A stretch of DNA of 64,000 nt from Myxococcales bacterium 68-20 (GCA_001899635.1 MKVQ01000016.1:88559-152558); one strand, 5' to 3'; positions 28,096 to 38,838 are shown, counted from the stretch's first letter. Notes: generated from the sequence alone by a model not told the origin. A program made the numbers and translations.

Positions 28096-29309
28096 TTCGT
28101 CGGCTCCTCACAAGGCTTGGTCAGGCATTGCCCGTTGACACACGGCTGGCCCGCCGCGATATCGCACTGGATCCCGCATCCGCCGCAATTGGTCGGGTCG
28201 CTCAGAACTTTGGCCTCGCAACCATCGAGGGGATTCTGATTGCAGTCGGAGAGCCCCTCGACACATTCGACCGTGCAGCGGCCTTTTACGCAGGCATTCT
28301 TGGTCCCGGTGTTGGAAATCGCTCCGTTGCACTGGTATCCGCACGCCCCGCAGTTGAACGGATCGTTGTCGAGATCGACACACGTGGTGTCGCATCGGGT
28401 CAGGCCGTCATCGCAGTTGCACGCCGGCGGCTTGTTGAAGGCCGTCGCGAAGCACAGCTTCCCGTCGGCACAGACATTCCCGCAGGCCCCGCAGTTGTTC
28501 CGATCGAGGAACGGACGACCATGCTCGGGATCGGGCGCGCCCAGGTCGACCTCACAGCCGTCGGCGAGGTCGCCATTGCAGTTGGCCCATGTGTGGTTGT
28601 TGTCTTTGACACACTTGAGCTCGCCGCATGTCCCGCCCCCGCAGCCGTAGTACATGTTCGGAGGCGGCTCGGGCAGGCCGGCATCGGACGGATTGGTGAG
28701 ACAATTGAAACGACACGCGCCGCAATGCCTGTCATCGCTGTTCAGGTCGACGCATCCGTCATTGCCGCAAGTGACCCGACCGGGAGGGCACCCACCACAA
28801 TAGAAGTTCAGACAGCGAACTCCGGCCGGGCAGACGATGCCGCATCCGCCGCAGTTGTTGGGGTCCTCACGGAAATACGCTTCACAGCCGTCGTCGACGA
28901 TGCCATTGCAATCGCCGTAGCCGTCATTGCAGCCGGTGCCGCGGCATTTACCTTGATGGCAGGCGACCGTCATGGCCCTGCCGTTGTCGCAAGTGTTGCC
29001 GCACTCGCCACAGTTGTTCTTGTCGTTGGCGAGGTCCGTACCGCAGCGGAACGTCGGCAGCGAACCGTCGTCCCCAGGGCATGTCGCGTACGGGTAGGTG
29101 CACTCGGTCGCCACGCATTGGTTCATCGGGTCGGTCGGAAGCGTCGGGGTGGACGCCTCGGACGCATCGGGCGCCTCGAAGATGGGACCAGGAGCGGCCG
29201 CGTCGGGCAGTCCGCCGCCGACGACGAACGCGCGTTCGCTGCTCGAGCACGCGACGGCGAGCACCGCGCCGAACACGAAGAGCGTCGAGCCGAGTCGAAT
29301 GTGCTTCAT
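28092..29309 (-). CDS. Cys-rich NCGxCG-repeat lipoprotein (module B)
   Basis: MKHIRLGSTLFVFGAVLAVACSSS; NNCGECGNTC, NNCGGCGIVC, NGIVDDGCEAYF, NPLDGCEAKVLSDPTNCGGCGIQC. Confidence 0.8.
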   Translation of the reverse strand: MKHIRLGSTLFVFGAVLAVACSSSERAFVVGGGLPDAAAPGPIFEAPDASEASTPTLPTDPMNQCVATECTYPYATCPGDDGSLPTFRCGTDLANDKNNCGECGNTCDNGRAMTVACHQGKCRGTGCNDGYGDCNGIVDDGCEAYFREDPNNCGGCGIVCPAGVRCLNFYCGGCPPGRVTCGNDGCVDLNSDDRHCGACRFNCLTNPSDAGLPEPPPNMYYGCGGGTCGELKCVKDNNHTWANCNGDLADGCEVDLGAPDPEHGRPFLDRNNCGACGNVCADGKLCFATAFNKPPACNCDDGLTRCDTTCVDLDNDPFNCGACGYQCNGAISNTGTKNACVKGRCTVECVEGLSDCNQNPLDGCEAKVLSDPTNCGGCGIQCDIAAGQPCVNGQCLTKPCEEPTK

Positions 29310-30109
29310 CGGGTCATCCCTACTGCTGCGCGCACCGGCTCGGCATAGGGGGAGCCAGGTCGCTTGGTCAGGAACTGTTCGGCCAACGCACGCGCTTCGC
29401 TCGTGCGTCCCAGCGCTGCCAGCGCGCGCACTTCGAGCGAGTCGGCCTCGTCGGCGAAGGATTGAGCCGAGTACTCGCGACGGTACGCCTTGACCTCCAC
29501 GAGAGTATCGGACGGCTTGCCCGAAGCGAGCAGACCGCGTGCGCGATCGATGCGCGCGAGCTCATCGTCGAGGCTCGTGTTCGAACGCTCCGCCTTGGCT
29601 GCAAGCGAGGAGGGAGCGAAGCGAGCGCTCGAGCCACCTGGAGCCGGCGACGGAGCACGTCTGGGCTCGCGGGGCGACGGCGGCAGCGCGGAGACATCGA
29701 TCGACGGCAGCGCGGAAGCCGGCTCCTGGACGTCGTTCGCCGGAGGGATGGGGGAGACCGCCGCGATCGGCGCCACGCGAGGCGTCGGCGCGGGCAATTC
29801 GACGTGCGCCGACGGCGCACCTCCGCGGGTGGATGGGGCGCGAGCCCCGAGCTCGTCCGAGGAGGCGTGCCATCCGAACGCGGCGAGGCCGACGGCGGCC
29901 GCCAACCCCGTGTAGACGACGGCGGCGCGCAGCGATCCGAAGCGCTGGGTGAGCGTGGGCATCATGGGCGGCGCGGCCTCGCCGAATCGCGCCATCAGCG
30001 TCGCGCTCTGCGCGGCGGGGTTCGGATGGACGTCTTCGTCTGCGGCGCGCAGCATCGACGCGATCTCTTCAGGAAGCTCGTCATCGAGCAGCGGACTGGG
30101 GTCCTTCAT
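29306..30109 (-). CDS. Single-TM protein with TPR-like C-terminus, candidate anti-sigma factor (module B)
   Basis: Start MKDPSPLLDDELPEEIASMLRAADED; TM AAVVYTGLAAAVGLAAFG; C-terminal RARGLLASGKPSDTLVEVKAYRREY..ALAALGRTSEARALAEQFL. Confidence 0.65.
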   Translation of the reverse strand: MKDPSPLLDDELPEEIASMLRAADEDVHPNPAAQSATLMARFGEAAPPMMPTLTQRFGSLRAAVVYTGLAAAVGLAAFGWHASSDELGARAPSTRGGAPSAHVELPAPTPRVAPIAAVSPIPPANDVQEPASALPSIDVSALPPSPREPRRAPSPAPGGSSARFAPSSLAAKAERSNTSLDDELARIDRARGLLASGKPSDTLVEVKAYRREYSAQSFADEADSLEVRALAALGRTSEARALAEQFLTKRPGSPYAEPVRAAVGMTR

Positions 30110-30696
30110 CGGTGGTTTTCCTGCGCGCCCTTTCGAGCGGCGGCCTGCATAAAGAGCTCTCGTGCACGGCGCAGACGCGACGCGACGGTTCCGACGGGAA
30201 GCTCGAGCAGCTCGGCGATCTGCACCGTGCTGAGGCGTTCGAGCTCGAACAAAATGAAGATGGCGCGCGGCTCTTCCGGGATCTTCTCGAGCATGCGCTG
30301 CAGGTCCTGACGCGCTTCCGACTGCGAGATCGCCTGCTCGGGCGTAATCCGAGGATCGATCTGTCGCTTCAGGAGCTCGTCGTCGTGGACTTCGCGCCGC
30401 CGCCGGATCGACCGACGCGCGTGCGAGGCGACGTACATGCACGCGCGAAACAGGAACCCACGCGCCGATGTGATGGAGGCGAGCCGCTTCGAGGCCTCGA
30501 GATAGACCTCCTGCACCGCGTCCTCGAGGTCGGCGTCGGGCACGCCGAGCCGGCGAAGGCTCCGCCAGACGAACTCGTGGTGCTCCAGGATGAGGCCCTC
30601 GACGGTGAGATTCGGGTCAGCCATCGTCGCGGTCACCGGCGCTTGCCCAGCACCGGCGGGGAGCTCGTGAAGCTGAAGAGCACGCGAGTTCGACAT
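30106..30696 (-). CDS. RNA polymerase ECF-type sigma factor (module B)
   Basis: FVWRSLRRLGVPDADLEDAVQEVYLEASKRL...IPEEPRAIFILFELERLSTVQIAELLELPVGTVASRLRRARELF. Confidence 0.93.
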   Translation of the reverse strand: MSNSRALQLHELPAGAGQAPVTATMADPNLTVEGLILEHHEFVWRSLRRLGVPDADLEDAVQEVYLEASKRLASITSARGFLFRACMYVASHARRSIRRRREVHDDELLKRQIDPRITPEQAISQSEARQDLQRMLEKIPEEPRAIFILFELERLSTVQIAELLELPVGTVASRLRRARELFMQAAARKGAQENHR

Positions 30697-30771
30697 CGGG
30701 GAGCTATAAGAAGCCCGGACCCCGCGCCAACGATCGACCTTTCTTCGGTCATGCCGCTTTTCGCGCCGAGC

Positions 30772-31863
30772 TCACTTCCAGCGTGTCGACACGGCAATGC
30801 CGAGCTGGCCGTCGACCGTGACCGGTGGCACTCGATGAGCTTGGCGGACAGGATCGATCAGCGTGAACTCCGGACGCTGAAAGGGGCTGAAGAGACCGAG
30901 CGCAAGCTCCACCCCGACGGGATCCAGGATGGTCACGCGGGTCCTCGCGATGAGGCCCCCCGCAGACCAGCCCGACTCCGCACGACCGCTCCGCGGCAAG
31001 CCTGAGCTTGCCACGGCGAGCTGACCGACCTCGAAGGCGCCGCAGAGAGAGGTGTGCGTGCGCCACCAGACGGTCCCGCCGCAGACTTCGGCACGTGCCG
31101 TTCGCAGCCGATAATCAATCTCGCCGCCACCGACGAGGGGACGGTCGAAGTCCGAGAATCCCCACGAGAGGCGCAGCGCCGGGACGATCGGGGTCGAGGC
31201 GAAGTGGCGAGACCACTCGGCCGACACGCGAGCGCCGAACGCGTCGTCGCCAGCTCTGCTGTATTGGGCTTGAATCCCCGAATCGAACTGCCAAACGCTC
31301 GGAGCAGCGGATTTCGCTCGGCGCGTCGGCGCCACACTCGGGCGTGTGGACTCCGGTCGTGGTGTTGAACGAGGCCGATCGAGCTGCCGCGGCGTGGCTG
31401 GCGTGGGTCGAGGGGCCTCGTCTTCCTTCGGAACAGAGGTCTGCGGAGCCGACTCGGAACGTTCGGCAAGAGCGAGGGCCACGAAGACGGCGAGTGAGCG
31501 CACGACGGTCGCGCAATCGGCGCTCCGCACCTGACGCGTTCCCACCGATCCCTCCTGAGCGACCGTGAGCTGACCTTCGAAGCCGCCATCCCGCTTTTCG
31601 ATGTGGACCGACAAGCGGCGTGGGTCGTCCGCGCCATCTCCGCTCCCACCTTGCGGAGCAGCTACCCGCTTGGCGAGCTCGGCAGCAAATGCCGACGCGT
31701 CGGGGCACTCGGGCGGGGCCGTGTATGGGACCTCCATTGGTGCCGTGTCCGCAGCAGCAACCGCAGCGTGGCCCATGCAGCAAGCAATCGTGCACAGCGC
31801 AACGAACCGCGCCCCCGCAGCTCTGATGCGCGCGTATGTGTCGCCAGCGTGTCGCCGATCCAT
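30772..31863 (-). CDS. Exported beta-barrel-like protein, first gene of module B
   Basis: MDRRHAGDTYARIRAAGARFVALCTIACCMGHAAVAAADTAPMEVPYTAPPECPDASAFAAELAKRV..; C-terminus LGIAVSTRWK. Confidence 0.6.
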   Translation of the reverse strand: MDRRHAGDTYARIRAAGARFVALCTIACCMGHAAVAAADTAPMEVPYTAPPECPDASAFAAELAKRVAAPQGGSGDGADDPRRLSVHIEKRDGGFEGQLTVAQEGSVGTRQVRSADCATVVRSLAVFVALALAERSESAPQTSVPKEDEAPRPTPATPRQLDRPRSTPRPESTRPSVAPTRRAKSAAPSVWQFDSGIQAQYSRAGDDAFGARVSAEWSRHFASTPIVPALRLSWGFSDFDRPLVGGGEIDYRLRTARAEVCGGTVWWRTHTSLCGAFEVGQLAVASSGLPRSGRAESGWSAGGLIARTRVTILDPVGVELALGLFSPFQRPEFTLIDPVRQAHRVPPVTVDGQLGIAVSTRWK

Positions 31864-32434
31864 GCGGGACCAGCACCACGCATCATTCGAGGATCGTCGA
31901 GAGCCGGAAATTCGAAGCATGTCTGCGGCGTCGGCGATATCGCACCCGTAAGGCGCCCCCGGTGCGCTGATCGTGAAGCGCACCGCAGTCTAGTGCGTCG
32001 GCGACGTCTTCCTCGCTGTCGACGTCTCCGAGCGCACGACCGTAGGGCAAAGACGCGCCATCTGGAACCGCGGCGGTGGGCCAGCCACAGCCGCTTGCGC
32101 GCATGCCTCTACTACCTCGACGAGGAAAGGAGGTAGTTGGCTCAGGGCTTGCACACCATCGGTTTCCCGCGAGCCGGCGCCCGTGGCCGTTGAGTCCTCT
32201 CGCTCGGGCAACGGTGTCGAGCGCTCTCGCGGCGCGATGCGTGGGCAGCACCGCGGGCGGTCACGAGGCGAGCGCCATCCCGACTTCGAGACGAGCCGGT
32301 GTGCGCGCCCTCGCCGTGCGGTTCGATGAGACGGACCTCCGCTACTGCAGAGCCTCGTACTGACCCACGGTGCCGCTCCCTGTCGCGCAATCATGCTCGA
32401 GCGTGAGGTCCCCCCGCACGCGAGGCTTGCTAGG

Positions 32435-35164
32435 ATGCGCCGCATGCCGGAGGCCGCTCTTCCCAAGACAGCGCGACGGTCGTCGGAGAGCCGATGGCTG
32501 CTCTCTCTCGATGACCTCATGCGCGACGAGAAGCTCGCGGAGCGCAAGAACGTCGGCGGCAAGGCGGCACGCCTCGCGTGGCTGCAGAACAACGGCTTCC
32601 TCGTCCCGCAGACCTGGGTGCTGTCCCAGAAGGCGTTCGCGTCGGCGATCCGGCAGCTCTCGCCGGCTTGCGAGCCTCGCTCACTCCTCCGCGCCGCCTC
32701 CGGACGCGCGGTCTACGCGCGCGCCGCGGACGCCCGCGAGGAGATCCTCCGTGCGCCGCTGCCGGATGGCCTCGAAGAAGAGCTTGCAGTGCTCTGGCGT
32801 GCAAACCAGGCAGACGCGCCCTGGGGCTTCGCCGTTCGATCGAGCGCGACCTGCGAGGACGGAGCGCTGGTCTCGATGGCCGGCCTCGCCGAGACGGTCC
32901 TCGGCGTCCGCGGGGCCGACGGGCTCGCGAAGGCCGTGCGTACCGTCTGGGCGTCGATCGCCTCGGGGCGCGCGCTCGGCTACCTCGCGGCGCACGGCGT
33001 GCGCGACGTCGGCATGGGCGTCGTCATCCAGCCGATGGTACGCGCTGTCGCGGCCGGGGTGATGTTCACGCGCAAGAGCAGGACGGCCGCGGACGAGCGC
33101 ATCGTCAACGCCGGCGTGGGCCTCGGCTCGCCGGTCGTCGACGGCGTCACCACGCCCGACATGCTCCGCATCGGCAAGAACGGCTCCGTCCTCGAGCAGA
33201 CGATCGCGCGAAAGGCACGCGCGACCGTGGTCGGCTCGACCGGGCTCGAGGAGCACGCCGTCGAACGCCCCGACGAGCCTGCGCTCTCGACCTCCCACGT
33301 GCTCGCCCTCGCCGAGATCGCGGAGAAGCTCGAGAAGCTCGAGGACGTTCCGTGGGACGTCGAGTTCGCGTGCGAAGGCGAACGCGTCTGGGTCGTGCAG
33401 GCACGGCACGTCACGGGCCTCGGATTCCCCGAGGGTGGCGATGCGAACACGGTGTGGAGCAGCGTCAACGTCGGCGAGGCCTTGCCCGGCGTCGCCACAC
33501 CCTTCACGTGGTCGGTCGCAGGCGCGTACAGCGACTCGGGCTTCCGCAAGGCGTTCGGCACGCTCGGCTGCGCCGTCCCGAAGAACGCGGTGCTCGTCGG
33601 CAACGTGCACGGGCGCTTCTACTTGAACCTGTCCGAGTTCATGCGCATCGCGGCGCAGGTCCCGTGGCTCGATCCGCGTACGCTCGTCGATCTCGGCGGA
33701 GGCTCGGGCGGCGACGAGCTCGCGATGCAAATCGGCGATGTATCGCGCAAGGGCTTCTACGCTCGCCTCCCCCTCACGACGACACGGCTCCTGAAGGAGC
33801 AGCTCCGCCTCGACGATCACGTCGCACGCTTCGAGGAAGAGGCCGAGCGCGCGCTCCGCGACCACAACGCACTCGACCTCGCGATCCTCCCGGACGAAGG
33901 CGTCGGCCGGAAGTTCCGTGACGTCCAGGCGCTCCTCGAGCGGACCGGCGACGTGATGCTCACGTGCGCCTCGAGCGCGCTCGGCTCGCACATCCTCCTC
34001 AAGGGCGCGCTGGCGCGAGTGGCGAAGACCCAGGGCGCCGACGCGCAGCGCCTCGCCCACGACCTCACGAGCGGGATCCGCGATCTCGAGAGCGCGCGGC
34101 CCGCGATCGGCGTGATGCGAATCGTCCATCTCGCACGTCGCGATCACGACGCGCGCGCGGTCCTCGAGCAGGAAGGCGCGACGATGGACTCGCTGCCGGA
34201 GGGACCGACCAAGCGAGCTCTCGCGAGCTTCCTCGATCTCTACGGCGATCGCGCGGTCCGCGAAGCGGAGATCTCGACGCCGCGCTGGAAGGAGGATCCG
34301 CGCCCGGTCTTCGCGATGATCCGCGTCGCGCTGCGCGCCGACGCCCGTGATGTCGAGCCCCAGCTCGCGCGCGCGAAGGCGGGCGCCGACGCCGAGATGC
34401 AACGCCTCTTCCGCGGCCTGAACTTCGCCGAGCAGACGGCGGTCCGCCATCTCGTCGCTCGCGCTCAGAAGGCCGCGCGCCTCCGCGAACGGATGCGCAC
34501 CTGGGTCACGCGCGTGCTCGGGATGATCCGCGACGTCGCGCTCGACGCCGATCGCCGCCTCCTGCGCCTCGTGCCCGATCTCGCGCACGACTGGGCCGCG
34601 CTGAAGTCCGGCGCCCCCCTGAACTCACGAGCGACGCAGCCCGAGACGTCCTCGCTCGCAAGCATCCACACCGTCTTCTTCCTCACCGTCGACGAGGTCG
34701 TCCAGGCGTTGCGTGCATCCCGCACGGACCTCGCCCCCCTCGTTCGCGCACGCCGCGCCGAGCTCGCCCGCGACCAGGCGCGCCCGGATCCGCCGCGCAC
34801 GTTCATCGGCGCACCGCCCCCGGTTCAGCTCCCGCCTTCGGGCGGCGCCGTGCTGCGTGGTACCGCCGCGAGCTCGGGCGTCGTCGAGGGCAACGCGCGC
34901 GTCCTCCTCTCCGCCTCGCAGATGAGCGAGCTCCTCCCCGGAGAGATCCTCGTCGTCCACACCACCGACGTCGGGTGGACACCGCTGTTCTGCATCGCAG
35001 CCGGAGTGGCAACCGAGCTCGGCGGCCCGCTGAGCCACGCCGCCGTCGTCGCGCGCGAGCTCGCGGTGCCGAGCGTCGTCAACGTCGACGGCGTGACGCG
35101 AGCGCTCAAGACGGGCGACCGCATCCGCCTCGACGGCGACGCGGGCGTCATCGAGCGGCTGTAG
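32435..35164 (+). CDS. PEP synthase/pyruvate phosphate dikinase-like protein
   Basis: LAERKNVGGKAARLAWLQNNGFLVPQTWVLS..WGFAVRSSATCEDGALVSMAGLAETVLGV..; C-terminal GEILVVHTTDVGWTPLFCIAAGVATELGGPLSHAAVVARELAVPSVVNV swivel domain. Confidence 0.85.
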   Translation: MRRMPEAALPKTARRSSESRWLLSLDDLMRDEKLAERKNVGGKAARLAWLQNNGFLVPQTWVLSQKAFASAIRQLSPACEPRSLLRAASGRAVYARAADAREEILRAPLPDGLEEELAVLWRANQADAPWGFAVRSSATCEDGALVSMAGLAETVLGVRGADGLAKAVRTVWASIASGRALGYLAAHGVRDVGMGVVIQPMVRAVAAGVMFTRKSRTAADERIVNAGVGLGSPVVDGVTTPDMLRIGKNGSVLEQTIARKARATVVGSTGLEEHAVERPDEPALSTSHVLALAEIAEKLEKLEDVPWDVEFACEGERVWVVQARHVTGLGFPEGGDANTVWSSVNVGEALPGVATPFTWSVAGAYSDSGFRKAFGTLGCAVPKNAVLVGNVHGRFYLNLSEFMRIAAQVPWLDPRTLVDLGGGSGGDELAMQIGDVSRKGFYARLPLTTTRLLKEQLRLDDHVARFEEEAERALRDHNALDLAILPDEGVGRKFRDVQALLERTGDVMLTCASSALGSHILLKGALARVAKTQGADAQRLAHDLTSGIRDLESARPAIGVMRIVHLARRDHDARAVLEQEGATMDSLPEGPTKRALASFLDLYGDRAVREAEISTPRWKEDPRPVFAMIRVALRADARDVEPQLARAKAGADAEMQRLFRGLNFAEQTAVRHLVARAQKAARLRERMRTWVTRVLGMIRDVALDADRRLLRLVPDLAHDWAALKSGAPLNSRATQPETSSLASIHTVFFLTVDEVVQALRASRTDLAPLVRARRAELARDQARPDPPRTFIGAPPPVQLPPSGGAVLRGTAASSGVVEGNARVLLSASQMSELLPGEILVVHTTDVGWTPLFCIAAGVATELGGPLSHAAVVARELAVPSVVNVDGVTRALKTGDRIRLDGDAGVIERL

Positions 35165-35217
35165 CCCGACCGGAGACGGCTCACGCTTCGACCGCGGCCC
35201 GGGCTAAGCTCCCGGCC

Positions 35218-36213
35218 GTGCGTGGTCGCCCTCGCGAGAAGATTTGGGTGGTCCGCCCCGGAGACGGCCGGACGGTCGCCGACATCGTGCGCCGTGCGGG
35301 CGAGAGCCCCGCGGCGATCGAGGATGGTCGCGTCTTCATCGGGAAGAAGCGCGTGACGCGAGCGGATCAGCTCGTGGCTGCCGGCGACGCCGTGCGCATC
35401 GGTCCGGGTCGCCCGCCGGAGTCGAGCCACGTCGCACCGAACGTCGAGATCCTCTTCCACGAAGGCGGCCTCGTCGCCTGCGTGAAGCCGGCCGGATTGC
35501 CGACTGTTCCCGACCACGCCGGGAGCGCGCACTCGCTCGTGGCGATCGTGGCGAGATCGATCGGCGCGAAGACGGAGTACCTCCGCGTCACGTCGCGCCT
35601 GGATCGTGACGTCAGCGGCGTCGTCGTCTTTGCCCTCGACCCGGCGGCAGAGGAGCGGCTCCGGACAGCACGAGCCGAGGGTCGCTACCAGCGCCGCTAC
35701 ATCGCGCTCGCGCTCACGCCCGCGGGCACGCTCGCAGGCGAAGGCATCTGGGACGCTCCGATCGGCCGGGCCCCCGATCCTCGGCTTCGCGCCGTTCGCG
35801 GCCCCGATGCGAAGGACGCAACGACCCGCTGGCGCACGATCGCGACCGGCGAAAGCAGTGCGACGAACGTGGGCCCGCAAGCAATCGCCGTCATGCTGGC
35901 CGTCGATCCGGTGACCGGACGCACGCACCAGATCCGCGTCCACGCGAGCAACGCGGGCGCGCCACTCATCGGCGATCGCGACTACGGCGGCCCGACCCGG
36001 ATCGTCCTCCCGAACGGGCGCATCCTCGCGCCGTCGCGGATCGCGCTCCACGCAGCACGCGTCATCGTTCCCGGCGCCCGTGGCCTGGTCGAAGCCCGCG
36101 CTCCGATCCCGGCCGAGCTCATGGAGACCTGGAGCGCGCTCGGCGGCGATGCCGGCGCGTGGGAGCGCGCGATCGCGAGCGAGACGCCTCCCCTCGACTC
36201 TCGCCACGCCTGA
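35218..36213 (+). CDS. RluA-family pseudouridine synthase with S4-like N-terminus
   Basis: TSRLDRDVSGVVVFAL catalytic motif, DPVTGRTHQIRVHASNAGAPLIGDRDYGG; GTG start. Confidence 0.85.
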   Translation: MRGRPREKIWVVRPGDGRTVADIVRRAGESPAAIEDGRVFIGKKRVTRADQLVAAGDAVRIGPGRPPESSHVAPNVEILFHEGGLVACVKPAGLPTVPDHAGSAHSLVAIVARSIGAKTEYLRVTSRLDRDVSGVVVFALDPAAEERLRTARAEGRYQRRYIALALTPAGTLAGEGIWDAPIGRAPDPRLRAVRGPDAKDATTRWRTIATGESSATNVGPQAIAVMLAVDPVTGRTHQIRVHASNAGAPLIGDRDYGGPTRIVLPNGRILAPSRIALHAARVIVPGARGLVEARAPIPAELMETWSALGGDAGAWERAIASETPPLDSRHA

Positions 36214-36317
36214 TCGTCACCTCGAGCGATGTGCGCAGGGCGAGCCGCCGGCGCACGATGCCGCAGGGCGAGCGTCACGCTTGGCGGCGCGGCTGAAGCG
36301 TGGAATAGAGCGTCCCG

Positions 36318-36950
36318 ATGGCACGTTCCGCCCGCCCCCCGAGGCGCCACCGGCGAAGTGTCGCGCTGATCGTCGGCGCGCTCGTCGCTGCGGGGGCGCT
36401 CGCTGCGCTGGGCGAGACCGGCGCCCATGCCGACGCCCGCCCACGCGCCGATGCGGGTAACGCGGGTGACGCCGGCGCCGCCGACGCGAAGGCCGACAGC
36501 TCGCAGGCCAGGATCCCTCCGGACCCGCCGGCGCTCTCGGAACGCGAGCAATGGGTGTTCGTCCTCCGCTGGGCGCAGAACGAGCCCTATCTCGTCTCGA
36601 TCCACAAGACGGACATGGGCGCATCGCACCCGACGCCGCGCGTGATGGGTCGCTTTGCCCTCGAGCTCTACGAGGGCCCGACGCTCATCGAGCGCGCACG
36701 GTTCAACTTCCCGATGCTCGGAGCCCCGGAGGCGTCCGACGCGGGGTGGAAGACGCCGCCGCGCTTCGAGCCCGGCCTGAAGACGCGCATCGGCGTCTTC
36801 TTCCCCGCGACCAAGCGCGGCACACGCCTCGAGCTCTGGGACCGGGCGACCGACCGGCGCTGGCCGCTCCCGTGGCCGCCGAAAGAAGCCGTCTTCTCCG
36901 ATCCTCCCACGCCTTCCGCCCCTCCGGACGCGTCCGCCGGCCCGACCTGA
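36318..36950 (+). CDS. Hypothetical exported protein
   Basis: N-terminal hydrophobic segment SVALIVGALVAAGALAAL; no recognised domain. Confidence 0.5.
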   Translation: MARSARPPRRHRRSVALIVGALVAAGALAALGETGAHADARPRADAGNAGDAGAADAKADSSQARIPPDPPALSEREQWVFVLRWAQNEPYLVSIHKTDMGASHPTPRVMGRFALELYEGPTLIERARFNFPMLGAPEASDAGWKTPPRFEPGLKTRIGVFFPATKRGTRLELWDRATDRRWPLPWPPKEAVFSDPPTPSAPPDASAGPT

Positions 36951-37110
36951 GCGTGGAGCATTCTACCTCTGCCGTGAAACGGCTCAGATCGGCGACGTTC
37001 CCCGTGCGTAGGACCGGCGTCTCCCCATGTCCCCCACCCCATATGCCTCGAGGCCTCGAGGCCTCCGTGGATCCTCTACAAACCTCGCGACTTGTGCGAC
37101 CCTTCTCCCG

Positions 37111-38697
37111 ATGACTCAGGCGCCTGACACGCAAGGCGACGAGCACCCGCTCGTCGGACAGACCATCGCCGGCAAGTACAAGGTCGTGCGCCTCCTCGGC
37201 GAGGGCGGCATGGGCTGCGTCTACCAGGGCGAGCAGATGCTCGGTACGACCGCCCGCAAGGTCGCGGTCAAGACCCTCCACAAGCACCTCTCGCACGACG
37301 AGTCGATCAAGGCGCGCTTCAAGCGTGAGGTCGGAACGGTCGCTGCCCTCGAGCACCCGAACACGATCCAGGTCTTCGACTTCGGCTCGATGGAGGACGG
37401 AACCCTCTACATCGTGATGGAGTTCGTCCAGGGCCGGAGCGTCGCCGACGTCCTCGAGAAGGACGGCGCAATGCCGCCCGAGCGCGTCCTCAACATCCTC
37501 CGCCAGGTCGTCGGCTCGCTGGAAGAAGCGCACGGACACGGCATCGTCCATCGCGACCTGAAGCCGGACAACGTGGTGCTCGCCGAGCGCGCGGGACAGA
37601 AGGACTGGGTCGAGGTCCTCGACTTCGGCATCGCGAAGCGCTCGAGCGAGCACGATCCGAACGAGGCCAAGCTCACGCAGCAGGGCATGGTCCTCGGGAC
37701 GCCGCCGTACATGAGCCCGGAGCAGTTCACCGGGCAGCCGATCGACGTCCGCTCCGACATCTACGCGCTCGGCGTCATGGCCTACGAGATGCTCACCGGC
37801 CGTCTCCCCTGGGAGGCGAATACCGCCTGGGAGTGGGCGTCGAAGCACATGACCGAGCCGCCGACGCCGCTCGAGCGCCAGCCGCTCGGACCGAACGTCC
37901 CGGACTCGATGCGAAGCGCGATCACCCGTGCGCTCGCGAAGAACAAGGACGAGCGCTTCGGCTCGGTGCGCGAGTTCTTCGACGCGTTCTCCGGCGGCGC
38001 AGTCGCGCCGGTGTCCGTTCCGACGGCCGCGGGAGCAAGCGCCGCGATCGCGAGCGCCGCGACCGCGATGATGGACGCAGCGCCCGCCGACAGCGGCGGC
38101 AACATCGCGCGCGCGAAGACGGAGATGGGCGCGCCCCTCATGAGTGGCGGTCCGTCGTCCGGCTCCTACGGGCCCGGTGCGAGCGCAGCGCCCGCAGTCG
38201 TACCTGCCGGGCCCGCACACGCTCCGAACGCGAACAAGAAGAGCGGTCCGCCGATGCTCGTCATCGGGCTCGGTGGGCTCGCGCTCCTGCTCTTCATCGG
38301 CGCCGGCATCGGCATCGCGATGAGCGGCAAGAAGACCCCGGCCACGACGACGGCGATCGACCTCGGTGGTACCGCGACCGCGACCGCGACCTCGGAGGCG
38401 TCGTCGATGCCCAGCGTCGACGAGCCCGCACCGCCCGTGACGTCGGCGGCTCCGCTCGATACGACGGACACGAAGATCCCGCCGGTGTCGAACAACACCG
38501 GCGGTGGCGGCGGGACGAAGCCGACGACGCCCTCGAACACGAAGCCGACGCCGACGCCCACCCCAGTGCCGACGCCCACGCCGAAGGCCGAGCCCGAGGT
38601 CTGCAAGCGGGCAAGGGACGCGCGCGCGCAGAAGCGCCCGGCCGCGGTCGTCACGGCGCTCGAGACGCAGTGCAAGAGCGCCGGCGGCACGCCCTGA
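37111..38697 (+). CDS. Serine/threonine protein kinase with C-terminal TM and low-complexity tail
   Basis: GKYKVVRLLGEGGMGCVYQGEQ, HRDLKPDNVVLAE, DFGIAKRS, GTPPYMSPEQF; TM MLVIGLGGLALLLFIGAGIGIAM. Confidence 0.93.
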   Translation: MTQAPDTQGDEHPLVGQTIAGKYKVVRLLGEGGMGCVYQGEQMLGTTARKVAVKTLHKHLSHDESIKARFKREVGTVAALEHPNTIQVFDFGSMEDGTLYIVMEFVQGRSVADVLEKDGAMPPERVLNILRQVVGSLEEAHGHGIVHRDLKPDNVVLAERAGQKDWVEVLDFGIAKRSSEHDPNEAKLTQQGMVLGTPPYMSPEQFTGQPIDVRSDIYALGVMAYEMLTGRLPWEANTAWEWASKHMTEPPTPLERQPLGPNVPDSMRSAITRALAKNKDERFGSVREFFDAFSGGAVAPVSVPTAAGASAAIASAATAMMDAAPADSGGNIARAKTEMGAPLMSGGPSSGSYGPGASAAPAVVPAGPAHAPNANKKSGPPMLVIGLGGLALLLFIGAGIGIAMSGKKTPATTTAIDLGGTATATATSEASSMPSVDEPAPPVTSAAPLDTTDTKIPPVSNNTGGGGGTKPTTPSNTKPTPTPTPVPTPTPKAEPEVCKRARDARAQKRPAAVVTALETQCKSAGGTP

Positions 38698-38709
38698 TCG
38701 CGTTCGGCC

Positions 38710-38779
38710 GCCCTCGCGCTCTCGGGCAATAGCTCGAGCCGCGAGGGCGCTGCGCGAGGGCACTGCGCGAGGGCACTGC
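38710..38779. repeat. Hairpin plus 3 x 13-bp tandem repeat between kinase genes
   Basis: GCCCTCGCG (38710-38718) / CGCGAGGGC (38740-38748), then GCGAGGGCgCTGC, GCGAGGGCACTGC, GCGAGGGCACTGC from 38741. Confidence 0.7.
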
Positions 38780-38838
38780 CAGGAACGGATCGATGGGCCG
38801 CTCCTACGTCCAAGTTTTGGTAGGCTAGCCCGCCGTCG

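Noticed and set aside
32681-34588. 635-aa reverse-strand ORF
   Set aside because: Shadow of the PEP synthase/PPDK-like gene.
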